A stretch of DNA of 64,000 bases, taken from assembly GCF_030687575.1 (NCBI RefSeq), contig NZ_CP117439.1, forward strand, positions 4,658,501 through 4,722,500, given 5' to 3'. The position numbers and the translations under genes are program-made. This DNA is from Pseudomonas sp. FP2309. Lineage in GTDB: Bacteria; Pseudomonadota; Gammaproteobacteria; Pseudomonadales; Pseudomonadaceae. Positions 19,876 through 29,129 of the stretch are shown here, one piece after another (the first letter of the stretch is position 1; every line of letters starts with the position of its first letter). Below the pieces are notes generated by a model. It had not been told where the DNA came from. It was given only the letters and a program-made list of their open reading frames with translations, and made no database searches.

Positions 19876-20493
19876 TTACAGAACGTCGAGCAACTCGACG
19901 TCGAACACCAGAACGCTGTGCGGCGGGATGCTGCCCACGCCTTGAGCGCCGTAAGCCAGCTCGCTCGGCACGTACAGGCGCCATTTGCTGCCGGCATTCA
20001 TCAGTTGCAGCGCTTCGGTCCAGCCGGCGATCACGCCGCCAACCGGGAATTCTGCAGGCTGACCACGCTCGTAGGAGCTGTCGAACACAGTGCCGTCGAT
20101 CAGCGTGCCGTGGTAGTGAGTACGCACTTGGTCTTCACGGGTCGGCTTGGCGCCGTCACCGGCGGTCAGCACTTCAAATTGCAGGCCGGAAGCCAGGGTG
20201 GTGATGCCCTCACGCTTGGCGTTTTCAGCCAGGAATGCCAGACCCGCGCCGGCAGCGGCTTCAGCCTTGGCAGCAGCTTCGGCTTGCATCACTTCGCGGA
20301 TCACTTTGAAGCTGGCAGCCATTTGCTCTTGGTCGACACGGCTTGGCTGGCCGGCGAACGCGTCGGTCAGGCCAGCCAGGATCGCGTCCAGGCTCACGCC
20401 AGGTGGCGGGTTGTCACGCAGTTGGTCGCCCAACTGACGGCCGATACCGTAGCTGACGCGGGTTTCGTCGGTGGACAGATTAACTTCGGACAT
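19876..20493 (-). CDS. fklB: FKBP-type peptidyl-prolyl isomerase
   Basis: A 205-residue FklB/FkpA-type isomerase. The N-terminal helical dimerisation region (residues about 5-95: TRVSYGIGRQLGDQL, ending in an Ala/Glu-rich helix) precedes an FKBP domain (about 100-205) with VRTHYHGTLIDGTVFDSSYERGQPAEFPV, VIAGWTEAL and the C-terminal PPHSVLVFDVELLDVL. No signal peptide is visible, so it is cytoplasmic FklB rather than periplasmic FkpA. The ATG at 20493 gives the family N-terminus MSEVNLSTDE. Confidence 0.93.
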   Translation of the reverse strand: MSEVNLSTDETRVSYGIGRQLGDQLRDNPPPGVSLDAILAGLTDAFAGQPSRVDQEQMAASFKVIREVMQAEAAAKAEAAAGAGLAFLAENAKREGITTLASGLQFEVLTAGDGAKPTREDQVRTHYHGTLIDGTVFDSSYERGQPAEFPVGGVIAGWTEALQLMNAGSKWRLYVPSELAYGAQGVGSIPPHSVLVFDVELLDVL

Positions 20494-20692
20494 GAAGAGG
20501 CTCCGCTGTAGGGCAACACTAAAAACCGCCAAAGGAGCAGGTTTTTTCGTACAGCCCAGAACTAAAAGGGCCCGCAGACTAGCACACAAGGCCCACGAGT
20601 GATGAGCCCCTCGCCGGCCTTTACCTATCTACCACCGAGCCCATAACGTCGGACAACAAGCTAGAGCTCCCCTGCTTTATGGAGTTTTAGAC

Positions 20693-23600
20693 ATGCCCCT
20701 CACCCCACTGGATCACCCTCCCTCGTTCGAGGAAATACGCAGCGACCTCGGGCAGATCAGCGATTACCTGCTGCAAGACCACCCGATCGCCGCGCAGAAC
20801 AGGCCCGACGAACTCATGACGTTGGAGCGCCTGAACCAGACCCTCAAGACGAGCAATCAAGCCCTGTTGCAGAGCGCTCGCCTGCTGTATCAGTCCGTCG
20901 AAAACGCCGACCTGGCGAACGAACCTGGCCGAACGCTGCTCAACGGGTTGAAAGCCGAGCTGGTGACACAGCTCAATGAACTCGATCAGCGCCATCAGAT
21001 CGAGGGCAAAAGTCGCAAGTCCTACCTGACGTTCGAAGCCGGCATCACGGCTCTGGAGCAAGAAACCAAGCTGCGCATCAAGGATCGACTGCTGCATCGG
21101 CAGTGGATCGACGTACTTGAAACAGTCACCCTCGGCCCCGACGCGCGCCCCGGGCTGTATGCATTGAGGTTCACTTATCAGGATTCGCCCGTGGAAGTCG
21201 CCGGGGCCTTTGTACTCACCGAGCAGGCCACACTGGTGGTCGATGCACTGAACAGCGAAGCGAATGTTGGCCCCGTGCTGCTGTTTTTACCCTCACGCGG
21301 TCTGGAGGCCTTTGATTCACTACTCCAGCTCGACACGTGGCTGCAACAATTGCTGTCCCACGTCGACCGGCGGCAGGCATTTATCGACTGCCTGCCGCAG
21401 CGCTATCAGGACCTGAGCGCCGCCGGCATCTGGCCCTTGGCGCTGGAAAACATCAGCAGCGAGCCGCTGTTTGAACACCTCTACAACGCTCGCGTGCATA
21501 AACGCACACAGGACATCGAATGGGCGCTAAGCCTGATCGACAACCCCGAACACAGTGGCCAGCGCCTCTATCACCAACTGGACTGGGCGATTGGCGCGGC
21601 ACTGCCCACCTACGATCAGCGCCTCGAACTGCGTGCCCAAGCCTTACTGGAACGGAGCCTGCGCTACAGCGCTCCAGGCTGGTATCGCAGCGCCACGGCC
21701 ACCCAGCAAGCGCTGCTGGCCGAACACATCCAGCAGTACAATCAGGCACGCCAGGCGCTGACCGCGTTTTTTGGCCCCGCTGCCTCCCCCCATGCACTGG
21801 CCCGCTATCAATTGACCGAACAACTGGACGTCGATCTGGACATTCAGGACCTCAATCCCGATCAACTGCAGGTCAGCACCCAACGCCGCGTACCAGGGGT
21901 CGGTGACTACAACCACCAGAATTCCCTGACCGAACTGGCCCTGCGCGGCCTGCACAGCGACGACGAGCAACCGGGTTCGGACTTTCTACAAAGCACCACC
22001 CTGCGCTATGCAGGCAAGCCACTGCCTGAAGATTACGCAGAGCTGACCCCCAGCTATCTCGTGCAATTGCTCGACACCGTGCAACCGCGCCTGGCTTTCG
22101 CGCAGGTACAACGGAGCATCCACACAAAACCGGGACTCAAACACGCCATCCGGCACTTGCTCGATCAGCGCATCAATTGCCTGGCCTATGCCGCCCTGCT
22201 GCGAAACCACATCAGCGCAGCGGACTATCAGTTGATCCAGCACCTGCGCGAAGGCCGCGATCCGCAACTGAGCGCATCGACCCTGTCACTGCACGACGCC
22301 CAACTGCAGGACCTGTGGGTGCTGCGCCAAGTGGACGCCCATGGCACGCCGATCCGCGTGCTGTTGTGCACGCCGTCAGCCCCCAGGGCTGAGCAATTCA
22401 TGGCGTTCGACAGTGAAACAGCGTGCCAGACCCACGTGCTGGGCTGGAGCCGGGATAACGGCTCACACCCCGACAGGCAAACCATGACCGATTACCTGCT
22501 GGAGCGCGTGGCCCTGCGGTTTCGCGCGGCCATGGCACGCACCCTGATGGGCCTGAGTTTCAAACCCCACGAACGGGAATACCAGGAAGTCAAATTCGAC
22601 AGTCCCTGCACGCACGCCGACTGCCTTGGCAGCATGGCCGAACATTTCCTCGCCACCCAGGTGGATGACCAGCGCTCCACGACACCCTCCTGGTTTACCT
22701 CAACCCACGCCGCCAATCGCCGCAAGCTACTGTCGCTGGCCGATGACGCCGAAGGCGCCCTGCGCACTTACAAGGCCGACCCGCAATCGGAGCACAGTTT
22801 CCCAAGCTTCGAGACCTACCTGCATCAACAGGCGAAAACCGCGCTCAATGGGTTGCTCGCCCGGCCACAAAACGACGTGGACCCCGATAAGGTGTGGGCC
22901 TACTACCCAAGGCACGCCCTGACGTCGACCCCGGCAGCAGTCAACTACACCACGCTGTACCGCGACGGCTATGACGACAGCATCGGTTTTCTGAACGAGG
23001 CATTTGCGCAGTCCGCCACGTTCAAAGGGCCCGAAGGCCTCGACCTCAGCCGGTTGACCGCGCAAAAGGTCGCCGCCTCGGTGCGCGGCGCCTGGATCGG
23101 CCAACGCTATATCAACGCAGTGCGCAGCACCCTGCAAAACAGCAACAGCCCAGGCTATGCCAAACGCCGCGCTGCAACCCTGGCAATCACGCAATTGCAG
23201 ATGCGCAGTGCCGCGCTGGAATGCCAACTCAAAGGCCATATCAGCAGCATCGATCTGGCTTGGCTTGAAACCAGCATCCAAAGCATGGGCGACACATCCG
23301 TCGCCGTTCGCGGCCAATACCCGATCCATCGCCTGACGATAGACGGCGACTGGATCAACGATACCTTCCTGTTCAGCCACGGCGACGATCCGGTGTTGCT
23401 CTACACCCCTAACGCACCCGATCACATCGCCTTTCGCGAAGCGCGGCTGTTCAACCACACGCTGAAAAAAGTCGATGGCATGGTGGGCTACTTGACCGAA
23501 CGCGCGCCCCTCCCATCCCGGGCACGCGTAGGTCAGTTCCTGAAAGCGGCGCGTGAGCAACTGCCCGAGCACATCAATCGAACGACACCCAGCCCACCGC

Positions 23601-26443
23601 GCTACGACAGCCTTGCCCGCGTCAGCCCGCTCAAGGACTTACGGCACGAGCTGTACAACATGAAGCTGCAACGCAAGATAGATGATGTCTTCGCCGCAAC
23701 CCCCCAGCGTACCCAGATGATCATGGGCATTGTGTGGACGTGTGTGGAATGGGTCTCCGCCATCGCGACCGCGCCCTTCCCCGTCCTGAGCCTGGGCACT
23801 GGCCTGCTGCTGGCCTTCAAGGACGCCATGTTGGCCCTGCAGGCTTACCATCAGGGCCACACCGATGCCGCCTTCCAGCACTTGCTCGGCTACCTGCTCA
23901 ATGCCGGTGGCGCATTATTTACCGACCTTCGCCCTGCATTGGGCTCACTCAAGTCGACCGGCCTGCGCGCACGCCCAAGCCTGCACGGCACGAGCGATGG
24001 CCAGGCCATCACGCGAACCCGCGCCCTGTTAACACCCATGCCGTCGACGGAAAACATGCAGCCCGTGTTATTGCGCGGCGAGTGGTACTGGGCGCCCAGG
24101 GTGTCTGACCCATTGGGACGTTACCTGCTGTTTCGTCTTGACGCTGCCAGTGGACGGCTGCAATCAACAGCGCGCCTGGTGGAAAAGACCACAGACGGTC
24201 GCTGGCAGCGTTCGGGGGTGGTCGGGGGGGCGCCTAAATATGAAAAACTGCCGGAAACCGCCGACGCGCTCAAGGCGTATGAAGTCGACGCGCAACACTG
24301 GCGCGATGTCGAGCGCCTGCTCAAGCCCGACTTCAGGCGGTCGCTGCTCACGGATGACCCGGTGCTGCCGCGCACCTATCTCATCGATAGACACCGTGAG
24401 CACATGGCGCCGATTCACCAGGCGTACCTCAAGCAGGTAGAGACGTTGAGCCGAGATGCCGAGGCGTTCTGGTCCGCCTCAATAGCGGCGCCTCGCCCGT
24501 CACTGCCGACGCTGGCCAACGATGCCGCGCATGCACAGATCATCGAGTCGCTGTTCAAACACAGTGACGGACTGGTGATCGGTGAGGTGAGCGAGTCGAT
24601 CGCCAGCAAGCAATTTTTGATCGAGAACATCGGTGAACTGGCCAGGCACGGCGTCAAGCGCCTGTACATCGAGCATCTGCCTAACGACGTGTTCCGACTG
24701 AAGCTGCACAAACTCAATACCAAGGGTTCATCCCGGCATATCGAAAAACACCTGGGCCGCGTCGACCGCACCTTCAACCTCGGCGAAGGTGCCTCCCCGT
24801 CCTACCTGAGCCTGATGAAAGCGGCACGCAGGCACGGCATCGAACTCAAAGGCCTCGATGCGGCGACGTCCTATGACATGAGCCATGCTTTCCACATTAT
24901 CGAAGACGCCCAGTCGCCGCCGCGGGCCAACGGGTTGCGCAATTTCTACTCGCACAAAGCGCTCAACGCCGACCTGGCCGACCAGCCGGGAACGCGTTGG
25001 GTGGCGCTGGTTGAACACAGCCGGGTGCGGACAGCCGAGCACATACCTGGGCTGGCCGATTTGAACGGCGCATTCGGCCTGCGCATCGACGACGTCAACA
25101 CCGATTCAGCAGTGGGCCTCTGGCGCGACCCAGTGGATTTCAGGCTCAGCCTGAAAACGAACTACCAAGCGCCGACGCTCACACCTGCTGCTGCGCTACC
25201 TGCACCGCTCGTACCCAACGTCGCGGCATTGCCCGAGCCCACCCACTTCAACACATTCGATGTAGCGCCGGCGTTCAGGGAGCACTTGCGCGAGCTGCAG
25301 ATGACGCACAGGGGCCTGGACACCAGTTACGCACCGGCACTGCCGGAACTGCAGGAGACCTTCAGCGCCTTTGCCCAAGCGCGGCGCCGCCTGCACACGG
25401 CCGCCGAAGCGTATTTCAGTAACTACACGCCTCCCGCCAGAGCGCCGCTGCCGGATGCGGCCCTGCTGCGCACCGAACGGGATTTTATCCAGGCCGCCTA
25501 CACCTATGCCCCAGGCCTGGTGATCGGCGAAGCCCATGCCGCGGAGTCGGCCAAGAAGTTTCTGATCGAGCACATGGCGGATTTGAAGAAACAGGGCGTA
25601 CGCACGCTATACGTCGAGCATTTGCAAACGGACCTGCACCAACTCGAACTCAACCTCTTCAACCAGACCGCAAAACTGCCCGACACCCTCAAAGCCTTTC
25701 TGCAACGCCAGGATGTCGGGCACATGCGTTTTTACGATGGCAAGACCGCCCACTACCAGGGGCCCTACACCTACACCAATGTCCTGCAAGCGGCCAACAA
25801 ACACGGGATCCGCGTCCGCGCCCTCGATTGCGCGGCCAGCTATAACCTCAAAGGGCTCAGAGGGACGTCGCAAGCACTTCCGGACCCGGACGCCTTGCGC
25901 AACGCCATGTTCAGTTACTTCGCCTCCCACGCTATCCAGGCCGACCAGGCCGCACAGGGGGCGCACAAGTGGGTGGCGTTCATGGGCAGCGCCCATACGG
26001 ACACCTACGCGGGCATCCCAGGGCTGGGGCCCATGCATGGCGTCATCAGCGTGCACATACGTGATAGCGCCACCGGCCTGGCAAAGGGCTTTGAGCCCGG
26101 CACCTGGCAAGTGTTCAGCGAAACCAAATGGCGAGCATTACGCAGCGACTTCATCCTGAACGTCGGGTTCGAACGCATAACGCCCCCGGAGCCGTTCGTT
26201 CCGCTAGAGCGCTCGCGCCTGAAGAATGTCGGGCATTTCCTGATTGAACGGCCCACGCCGGAGCACACCAACCTGCTGCATAAATCCAACAGCGGTCAGG
26301 TTGTTTCCACGCCGATCCAGACAGATGCCACGGGACACTTTTTCATCGACCGTTGGGACGCGCTTAAAGATCAGCGATTCCTGTCTCAAGACAGCCTGAT
26401 CCGCGCGCTCAGAGAGGTCATACAGCTCACACCTGCGCCTTAG
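20693..26443 (+). CDS. giant dermonecrotic-toxin-like protein with duplicated GExH domain
   Basis: A 1916-residue protein without signal peptide. Three related blocks about 350 residues apart can be seen, marked by VLLFLPSRGLEAF (from residue 195), VLLCTPSAPRAEQF (556) and VLLYTPNAPDHIAF (901). They fit the DUF6543 'dermonecrotic toxin' proteins of pseudomonads. A hydrophobic stretch at about 1005-1060 may insert into membranes. Two C-terminal domains of ~315 residues follow: copy 1 has GEVS (1297-1300) and EHSR (1441-1444); copy 2 has GEAH (1612-1615) and GSAH (1765-1768). They resemble the C2-like/TIKI-ChaN fold of Pasteurella toxin-type proteins. Only copy 2 keeps both His motifs, so copy 1 is probably a pseudo-domain. 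No immunity or secretion gene is adjacent; the target is unknown. Domain assignments are by eye. Confidence 0.75.
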   Translation: MPLTPLDHPPSFEEIRSDLGQISDYLLQDHPIAAQNRPDELMTLERLNQTLKTSNQALLQSARLLYQSVENADLANEPGRTLLNGLKAELVTQLNELDQRHQIEGKSRKSYLTFEAGITALEQETKLRIKDRLLHRQWIDVLETVTLGPDARPGLYALRFTYQDSPVEVAGAFVLTEQATLVVDALNSEANVGPVLLFLPSRGLEAFDSLLQLDTWLQQLLSHVDRRQAFIDCLPQRYQDLSAAGIWPLALENISSEPLFEHLYNARVHKRTQDIEWALSLIDNPEHSGQRLYHQLDWAIGAALPTYDQRLELRAQALLERSLRYSAPGWYRSATATQQALLAEHIQQYNQARQALTAFFGPAASPHALARYQLTEQLDVDLDIQDLNPDQLQVSTQRRVPGVGDYNHQNSLTELALRGLHSDDEQPGSDFLQSTTLRYAGKPLPEDYAELTPSYLVQLLDTVQPRLAFAQVQRSIHTKPGLKHAIRHLLDQRINCLAYAALLRNHISAADYQLIQHLREGRDPQLSASTLSLHDAQLQDLWVLRQVDAHGTPIRVLLCTPSAPRAEQFMAFDSETACQTHVLGWSRDNGSHPDRQTMTDYLLERVALRFRAAMARTLMGLSFKPHEREYQEVKFDSPCTHADCLGSMAEHFLATQVDDQRSTTPSWFTSTHAANRRKLLSLADDAEGALRTYKADPQSEHSFPSFETYLHQQAKTALNGLLARPQNDVDPDKVWAYYPRHALTSTPAAVNYTTLYRDGYDDSIGFLNEAFAQSATFKGPEGLDLSRLTAQKVAASVRGAWIGQRYINAVRSTLQNSNSPGYAKRRAATLAITQLQMRSAALECQLKGHISSIDLAWLETSIQSMGDTSVAVRGQYPIHRLTIDGDWINDTFLFSHGDDPVLLYTPNAPDHIAFREARLFNHTLKKVDGMVGYLTERAPLPSRARVGQFLKAAREQLPEHINRTTPSPPRYDSLARVSPLKDLRHELYNMKLQRKIDDVFAATPQRTQMIMGIVWTCVEWVSAIATAPFPVLSLGTGLLLAFKDAMLALQAYHQGHTDAAFQHLLGYLLNAGGALFTDLRPALGSLKSTGLRARPSLHGTSDGQAITRTRALLTPMPSTENMQPVLLRGEWYWAPRVSDPLGRYLLFRLDAASGRLQSTARLVEKTTDGRWQRSGVVGGAPKYEKLPETADALKAYEVDAQHWRDVERLLKPDFRRSLLTDDPVLPRTYLIDRHREHMAPIHQAYLKQVETLSRDAEAFWSASIAAPRPSLPTLANDAAHAQIIESLFKHSDGLVIGEVSESIASKQFLIENIGELARHGVKRLYIEHLPNDVFRLKLHKLNTKGSSRHIEKHLGRVDRTFNLGEGASPSYLSLMKAARRHGIELKGLDAATSYDMSHAFHIIEDAQSPPRANGLRNFYSHKALNADLADQPGTRWVALVEHSRVRTAEHIPGLADLNGAFGLRIDDVNTDSAVGLWRDPVDFRLSLKTNYQAPTLTPAAALPAPLVPNVAALPEPTHFNTFDVAPAFREHLRELQMTHRGLDTSYAPALPELQETFSAFAQARRRLHTAAEAYFSNYTPPARAPLPDAALLRTERDFIQAAYTYAPGLVIGEAHAAESAKKFLIEHMADLKKQGVRTLYVEHLQTDLHQLELNLFNQTAKLPDTLKAFLQRQDVGHMRFYDGKTAHYQGPYTYTNVLQAANKHGIRVRALDCAASYNLKGLRGTSQALPDPDALRNAMFSYFASHAIQADQAAQGAHKWVAFMGSAHTDTYAGIPGLGPMHGVISVHIRDSATGLAKGFEPGTWQVFSETKWRALRSDFILNVGFERITPPEPFVPLERSRLKNVGHFLIERPTPEHTNLLHKSNSGQVVSTPIQTDATGHFFIDRWDALKDQRFLSQDSLIRALREVIQLTPAP

Positions 26444-26454
26444 ACACCTGCACC

Positions 26455-26477
26455 GCCCGGTTCAACGCGAACCGGGC
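26455..26477 (+). terminator. hairpin after the giant toxin gene
   Basis: GCCCGGTTC-AACGC-GAACCGGGC forms a perfect 9-bp stem 11 bp after the stop codon. The T-run is weak, so it is a likely but not classic intrinsic terminator. Confidence 0.6.
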
Positions 26478-26620
26478 CGTGCGTCTTGGCGCTCTTATAA
26501 CCCCTGGGTCAAAAAACCGTTTCAGATCTCGTGCCAGCTGCCGATACAGCCCTACACACCCTGGCTGGCTCAAAAAACAACACCGTCCAGCAAACAGACA
26601 TCACTCTTGTGGAGCATTCG

Positions 26621-28540
26621 ATGAATAGCTGGTTCGGTAACATAAGCGTCAACCTCAAACTGGGCCTGGGCTTCGGCCTGGTACTGGTCCTCACCTCGAT
26701 CCTGGCCCTCACCGGCTGGACCAGCCTGGGCGGTCTGATCGACCGCAGCAACTGGATGAGCGACATCACTCAGCTCAACGCCTCACTGACCAAACTGCGC
26801 ATCGTGCGCCTGCAGTACATGCTGGCCAATGGCGACGAAGCCGTGGCACAGAACGTTCAGACCAACCTGGATGCCTTCACCACCCAGCAGCAAAAACTGC
26901 TCGACAGCTTCAAGAGCCCGGAAAACGTCAAGCTGCTCAATGAGCAAAAAGCGGTCATCACGGCTTACCAGCAATCCCTGAACAAAATGCGCGAGGCTTA
27001 CCGTAACGGCAACGCCTCGCGCCAGGTGATGGGCGACAAGGCCGACATTGCCAACGCGCAGATCAATGCACTGGATGCCACCGTGCAACAGATGCCTGAT
27101 AGCCCGGAACGCTTCGCGCAGTTTCAGGCCGTGACCAACGCTAAATTCGAGTTCCTGTCGGCCCGCTACGAAGTGCGCGGTTATACCGGCAACGTCAACC
27201 CGGACACCGAAGCGCGCGCCGCCGCGCAAATCGAAAAAACCATCAGCAGCTTGAAAGACCTCAGCGCTGCCTTTGGCGCCAGCCAGCAAAGCGCGCTGAC
27301 CGCCCTGGAAACGGCCCTGGGCGCCTATCGCACCGCCGTGCAGAACTACAAGACAGCCAACGCCAACATCGTCGCCGCCCGTGCCGAAATGACCACGCAG
27401 GGCGCTGATATCGTCACCATCAGCGACAAGCTCTACGAGATCCAGCTCAACCGTCGCGACGTCGAAAGCGCACAGGCCCGCAGCCTGCAGTTGATCAGCA
27501 CCTTGCTCGCGCTGCTGGTTGGCATCATCGCCGCCTGGGTGATTACCCGCCAGATCACGCGCCCGATCCAGGACACCCTGGCCGTGGTCGAACGCATTGC
27601 CTCCGGCGATCTGAGCCACAACATCCAGATCACCCGCCGCGATGAACTGGGCGTGCTGCAGCAAGGCATCCAGCGCATGGGCACCACCTTGCGTGAGTTG
27701 ATCAGCGGTATTCGTGACGGCGTGACCCAGATCGCCAGTGCCGCCGAAGAACTGTCGGCCGTGACCGAGCAGACCAGCGCCGGGGTCAACAGTCAGAAGA
27801 TCGAGACCGATCAAGTCGCCACCGCAATGCACGAAATGACTGCCACCGTGCAGGAAGTGGCGCGTAATGCCGAACAGGCTTCGCTGGCGGCCGCCGATGC
27901 CGATGGCCAAGCCCGCGCAGGCGACAAAGTGGTGGCGGAAGCCATCGCCCAGATCGAACGCCTGGCGGCTGAAGTCGCGCGTTCCACCGACGCCATGAGC
28001 CATCTGCAACAAGAGAGCAACAAGATCGGCAGCGTGATGGACGTGATCAAGGCCGTGGCCGAACAGACCAACCTGCTGGCACTGAACGCGGCGATTGAAG
28101 CTGCGCGCGCCGGTGAGGCCGGTCGTGGCTTTGCCGTCGTGGCCGACGAAGTGCGTGGCCTGGCCCAGCGCACCCAGAAATCCACCGAAGAGATCGAAGG
28201 CCTGGTCGCAGGTTTGCAGAACGGCACCCAACAAGTGGCCAACGTGATGAACAACAGCCGCAGCCTCACCGACAGCAGCGTCGAACTGACCCGCAAGGCG
28301 GGCGTGTCCCTGGAGAACATCACCCGCACAGTGTCGAACATCCAGTCGATGAACCAGCAGATCGCCGCCGCCGCCGAACAGCAAAGCGCCGTGGCCGAAG
28401 AGATCAGCCGCAGCATCGTGAATGTGCGCGATGTATCGGAACAGACCGCTACCGCCAGTGACGAAACGGCCAAGTCGAGCGTGGAACTGGCGCGCCTGGG
28501 CAGCCAGTTGCAGCAGATGGTCAGCCATTTCCGGGTCTGA
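26621..28540 (+). CDS. methyl-accepting chemotaxis protein with HBM-type sensor
   Basis: A 639-residue chemoreceptor: TM1 at about residues 12-32 ([20 protein letters not shown]), a long all-helical periplasmic sensor to about 285 of the helical bimodular (HBM) type (repeated Q/A-rich helices, [21 protein letters not shown]), TM2 ([18 protein letters not shown]), HAMP ([21 protein letters not shown]), and a signalling domain with the hairpin tip [19 protein letters not shown]. Start ATG at 26621 after GGAG; the longer frame has no conserved extension. HBM receptors in Pseudomonas sense organic or aromatic acids; the ligand here is not determinable. A strong terminator follows. Confidence 0.93.
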   Translation: MNSWFGNISVNLKLGLGFGLVLVLTSILALTGWTSLGGLIDRSNWMSDITQLNASLTKLRIVRLQYMLANGDEAVAQNVQTNLDAFTTQQQKLLDSFKSPENVKLLNEQKAVITAYQQSLNKMREAYRNGNASRQVMGDKADIANAQINALDATVQQMPDSPERFAQFQAVTNAKFEFLSARYEVRGYTGNVNPDTEARAAAQIEKTISSLKDLSAAFGASQQSALTALETALGAYRTAVQNYKTANANIVAARAEMTTQGADIVTISDKLYEIQLNRRDVESAQARSLQLISTLLALLVGIIAAWVITRQITRPIQDTLAVVERIASGDLSHNIQITRRDELGVLQQGIQRMGTTLRELISGIRDGVTQIASAAEELSAVTEQTSAGVNSQKIETDQVATAMHEMTATVQEVARNAEQASLAAADADGQARAGDKVVAEAIAQIERLAAEVARSTDAMSHLQQESNKIGSVMDVIKAVAEQTNLLALNAAIEAARAGEAGRGFAVVADEVRGLAQRTQKSTEEIEGLVAGLQNGTQQVANVMNNSRSLTDSSVELTRKAGVSLENITRTVSNIQSMNQQIAAAAEQQSAVAEEISRSIVNVRDVSEQTATASDETAKSSVELARLGSQLQQMVSHFRV

Positions 28541-28550
28541 CAAACCAAAA

Positions 28551-28584
28551 GGCCGCCTCGGTATCAACCGAGGCGGCCTCTTAT
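28551..28584 (+). terminator. terminator after chemoreceptor gene
   Basis: GGCCGCCTCGGT-ATCA-ACCGAGGCGGCC is a perfect 12-bp stem followed by TCTTAT, 11 bp after the stop codon. Confidence 0.9.
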
Positions 28585-28683
28585 CGTCGGGTATTGCGCA
28601 ACGCTCCACCATAGAAGTGGCATCGTCGTTACGTCAGCGCTTGCTGTGAGCCCGCAACCCCAACCACGCGCTGGGATTGCAAT

Positions 28684-28712
28684 AAAAAACCGCCCTGCCA
28701 AGGCGGTTTTTT
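28684..28712. terminator. bidirectional terminator
   Basis: AAAAAACCGCC-CTGCCAA-GGCGGTTTTTT sits 20 bp beyond the glyoxalase-fold gene's stop codon (minus strand). It is symmetric enough to act in either direction. Confidence 0.88.
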
Positions 28713-28731
28713 ATTGCATGGAATTTGGCGC

Positions 28732-29100
28732 TCAGCCCTCGCCTTCCTCGACAAACACCACGCGATTGCCAAACGGGTCCTTGACGCTCATCTCCCGCGA
28801 GCCCCAGGGCGTCGCCTCAACTTCGGGTTTGGCATAACGGTAGTCCTTGTCCTGCAACAGCTGCTGGTAAGCATCCACCCCTTGCGCCTGGATCCGCACC
28901 GCCGAACCCGGCGAGGCATCGCCATGGTGCTCGGACAAATGCAGCACACACTCGCCCAAAGACACTTGCAGATACAGCGGGTAATTGGTCTCGAAACGAT
29001 GTTGCCAATCGACCTTGAACCCGAGGAAGTCGACGTAAAACTCCAACGCCTTGACCTCATCGAAAATCCGCAGGATGGGGATGACTTTTCCTAAGTGCAT
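28732..29100 (-). CDS. glyoxalase/bleomycin-resistance (VOC) family protein
   Basis: A 122-residue VOC-fold protein (MHLGKVIPILRIFDEVKALEFYVDFLGF) with the paired beta-alpha-beta-beta-beta modules: FYVDFLGFKVDW in the first and WGSREMSVKDPFGNRVVFVEE in the second. Possible metal ligands are His in LHLSEHHGD and the Glu near the C-terminus. The pattern matches the 'glyoxalase superfamily protein' group that includes bleomycin-binding proteins; whether it detoxifies an antibiotic is unproven. ATG at 29100 is the family start. It lies 29 bp from the stop of the D-aminoacylase gene on the same strand. Confidence 0.87.
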   Translation of the reverse strand: MHLGKVIPILRIFDEVKALEFYVDFLGFKVDWQHRFETNYPLYLQVSLGECVLHLSEHHGDASPGSAVRIQAQGVDAYQQLLQDKDYRYAKPEVEATPWGSREMSVKDPFGNRVVFVEEGEG

Positions 29101-29129
29101 GGCAACCGCTCCGTGTATGAGATCGCCCA

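Noticed and set aside
20693..28540. Genomic island or prophage carrying the giant toxin gene
   Set aside because: No integrase, tRNA attachment site, flanking direct repeats or obvious composition shift; flanking genes are core.
26783..28612. 609-residue minus-strand reading frame opposite the chemoreceptor gene
   Set aside because: Gly/His-rich low-complexity text with no domain; the plus strand encodes a full chemoreceptor. Long antisense frames are common in GC-rich genes.
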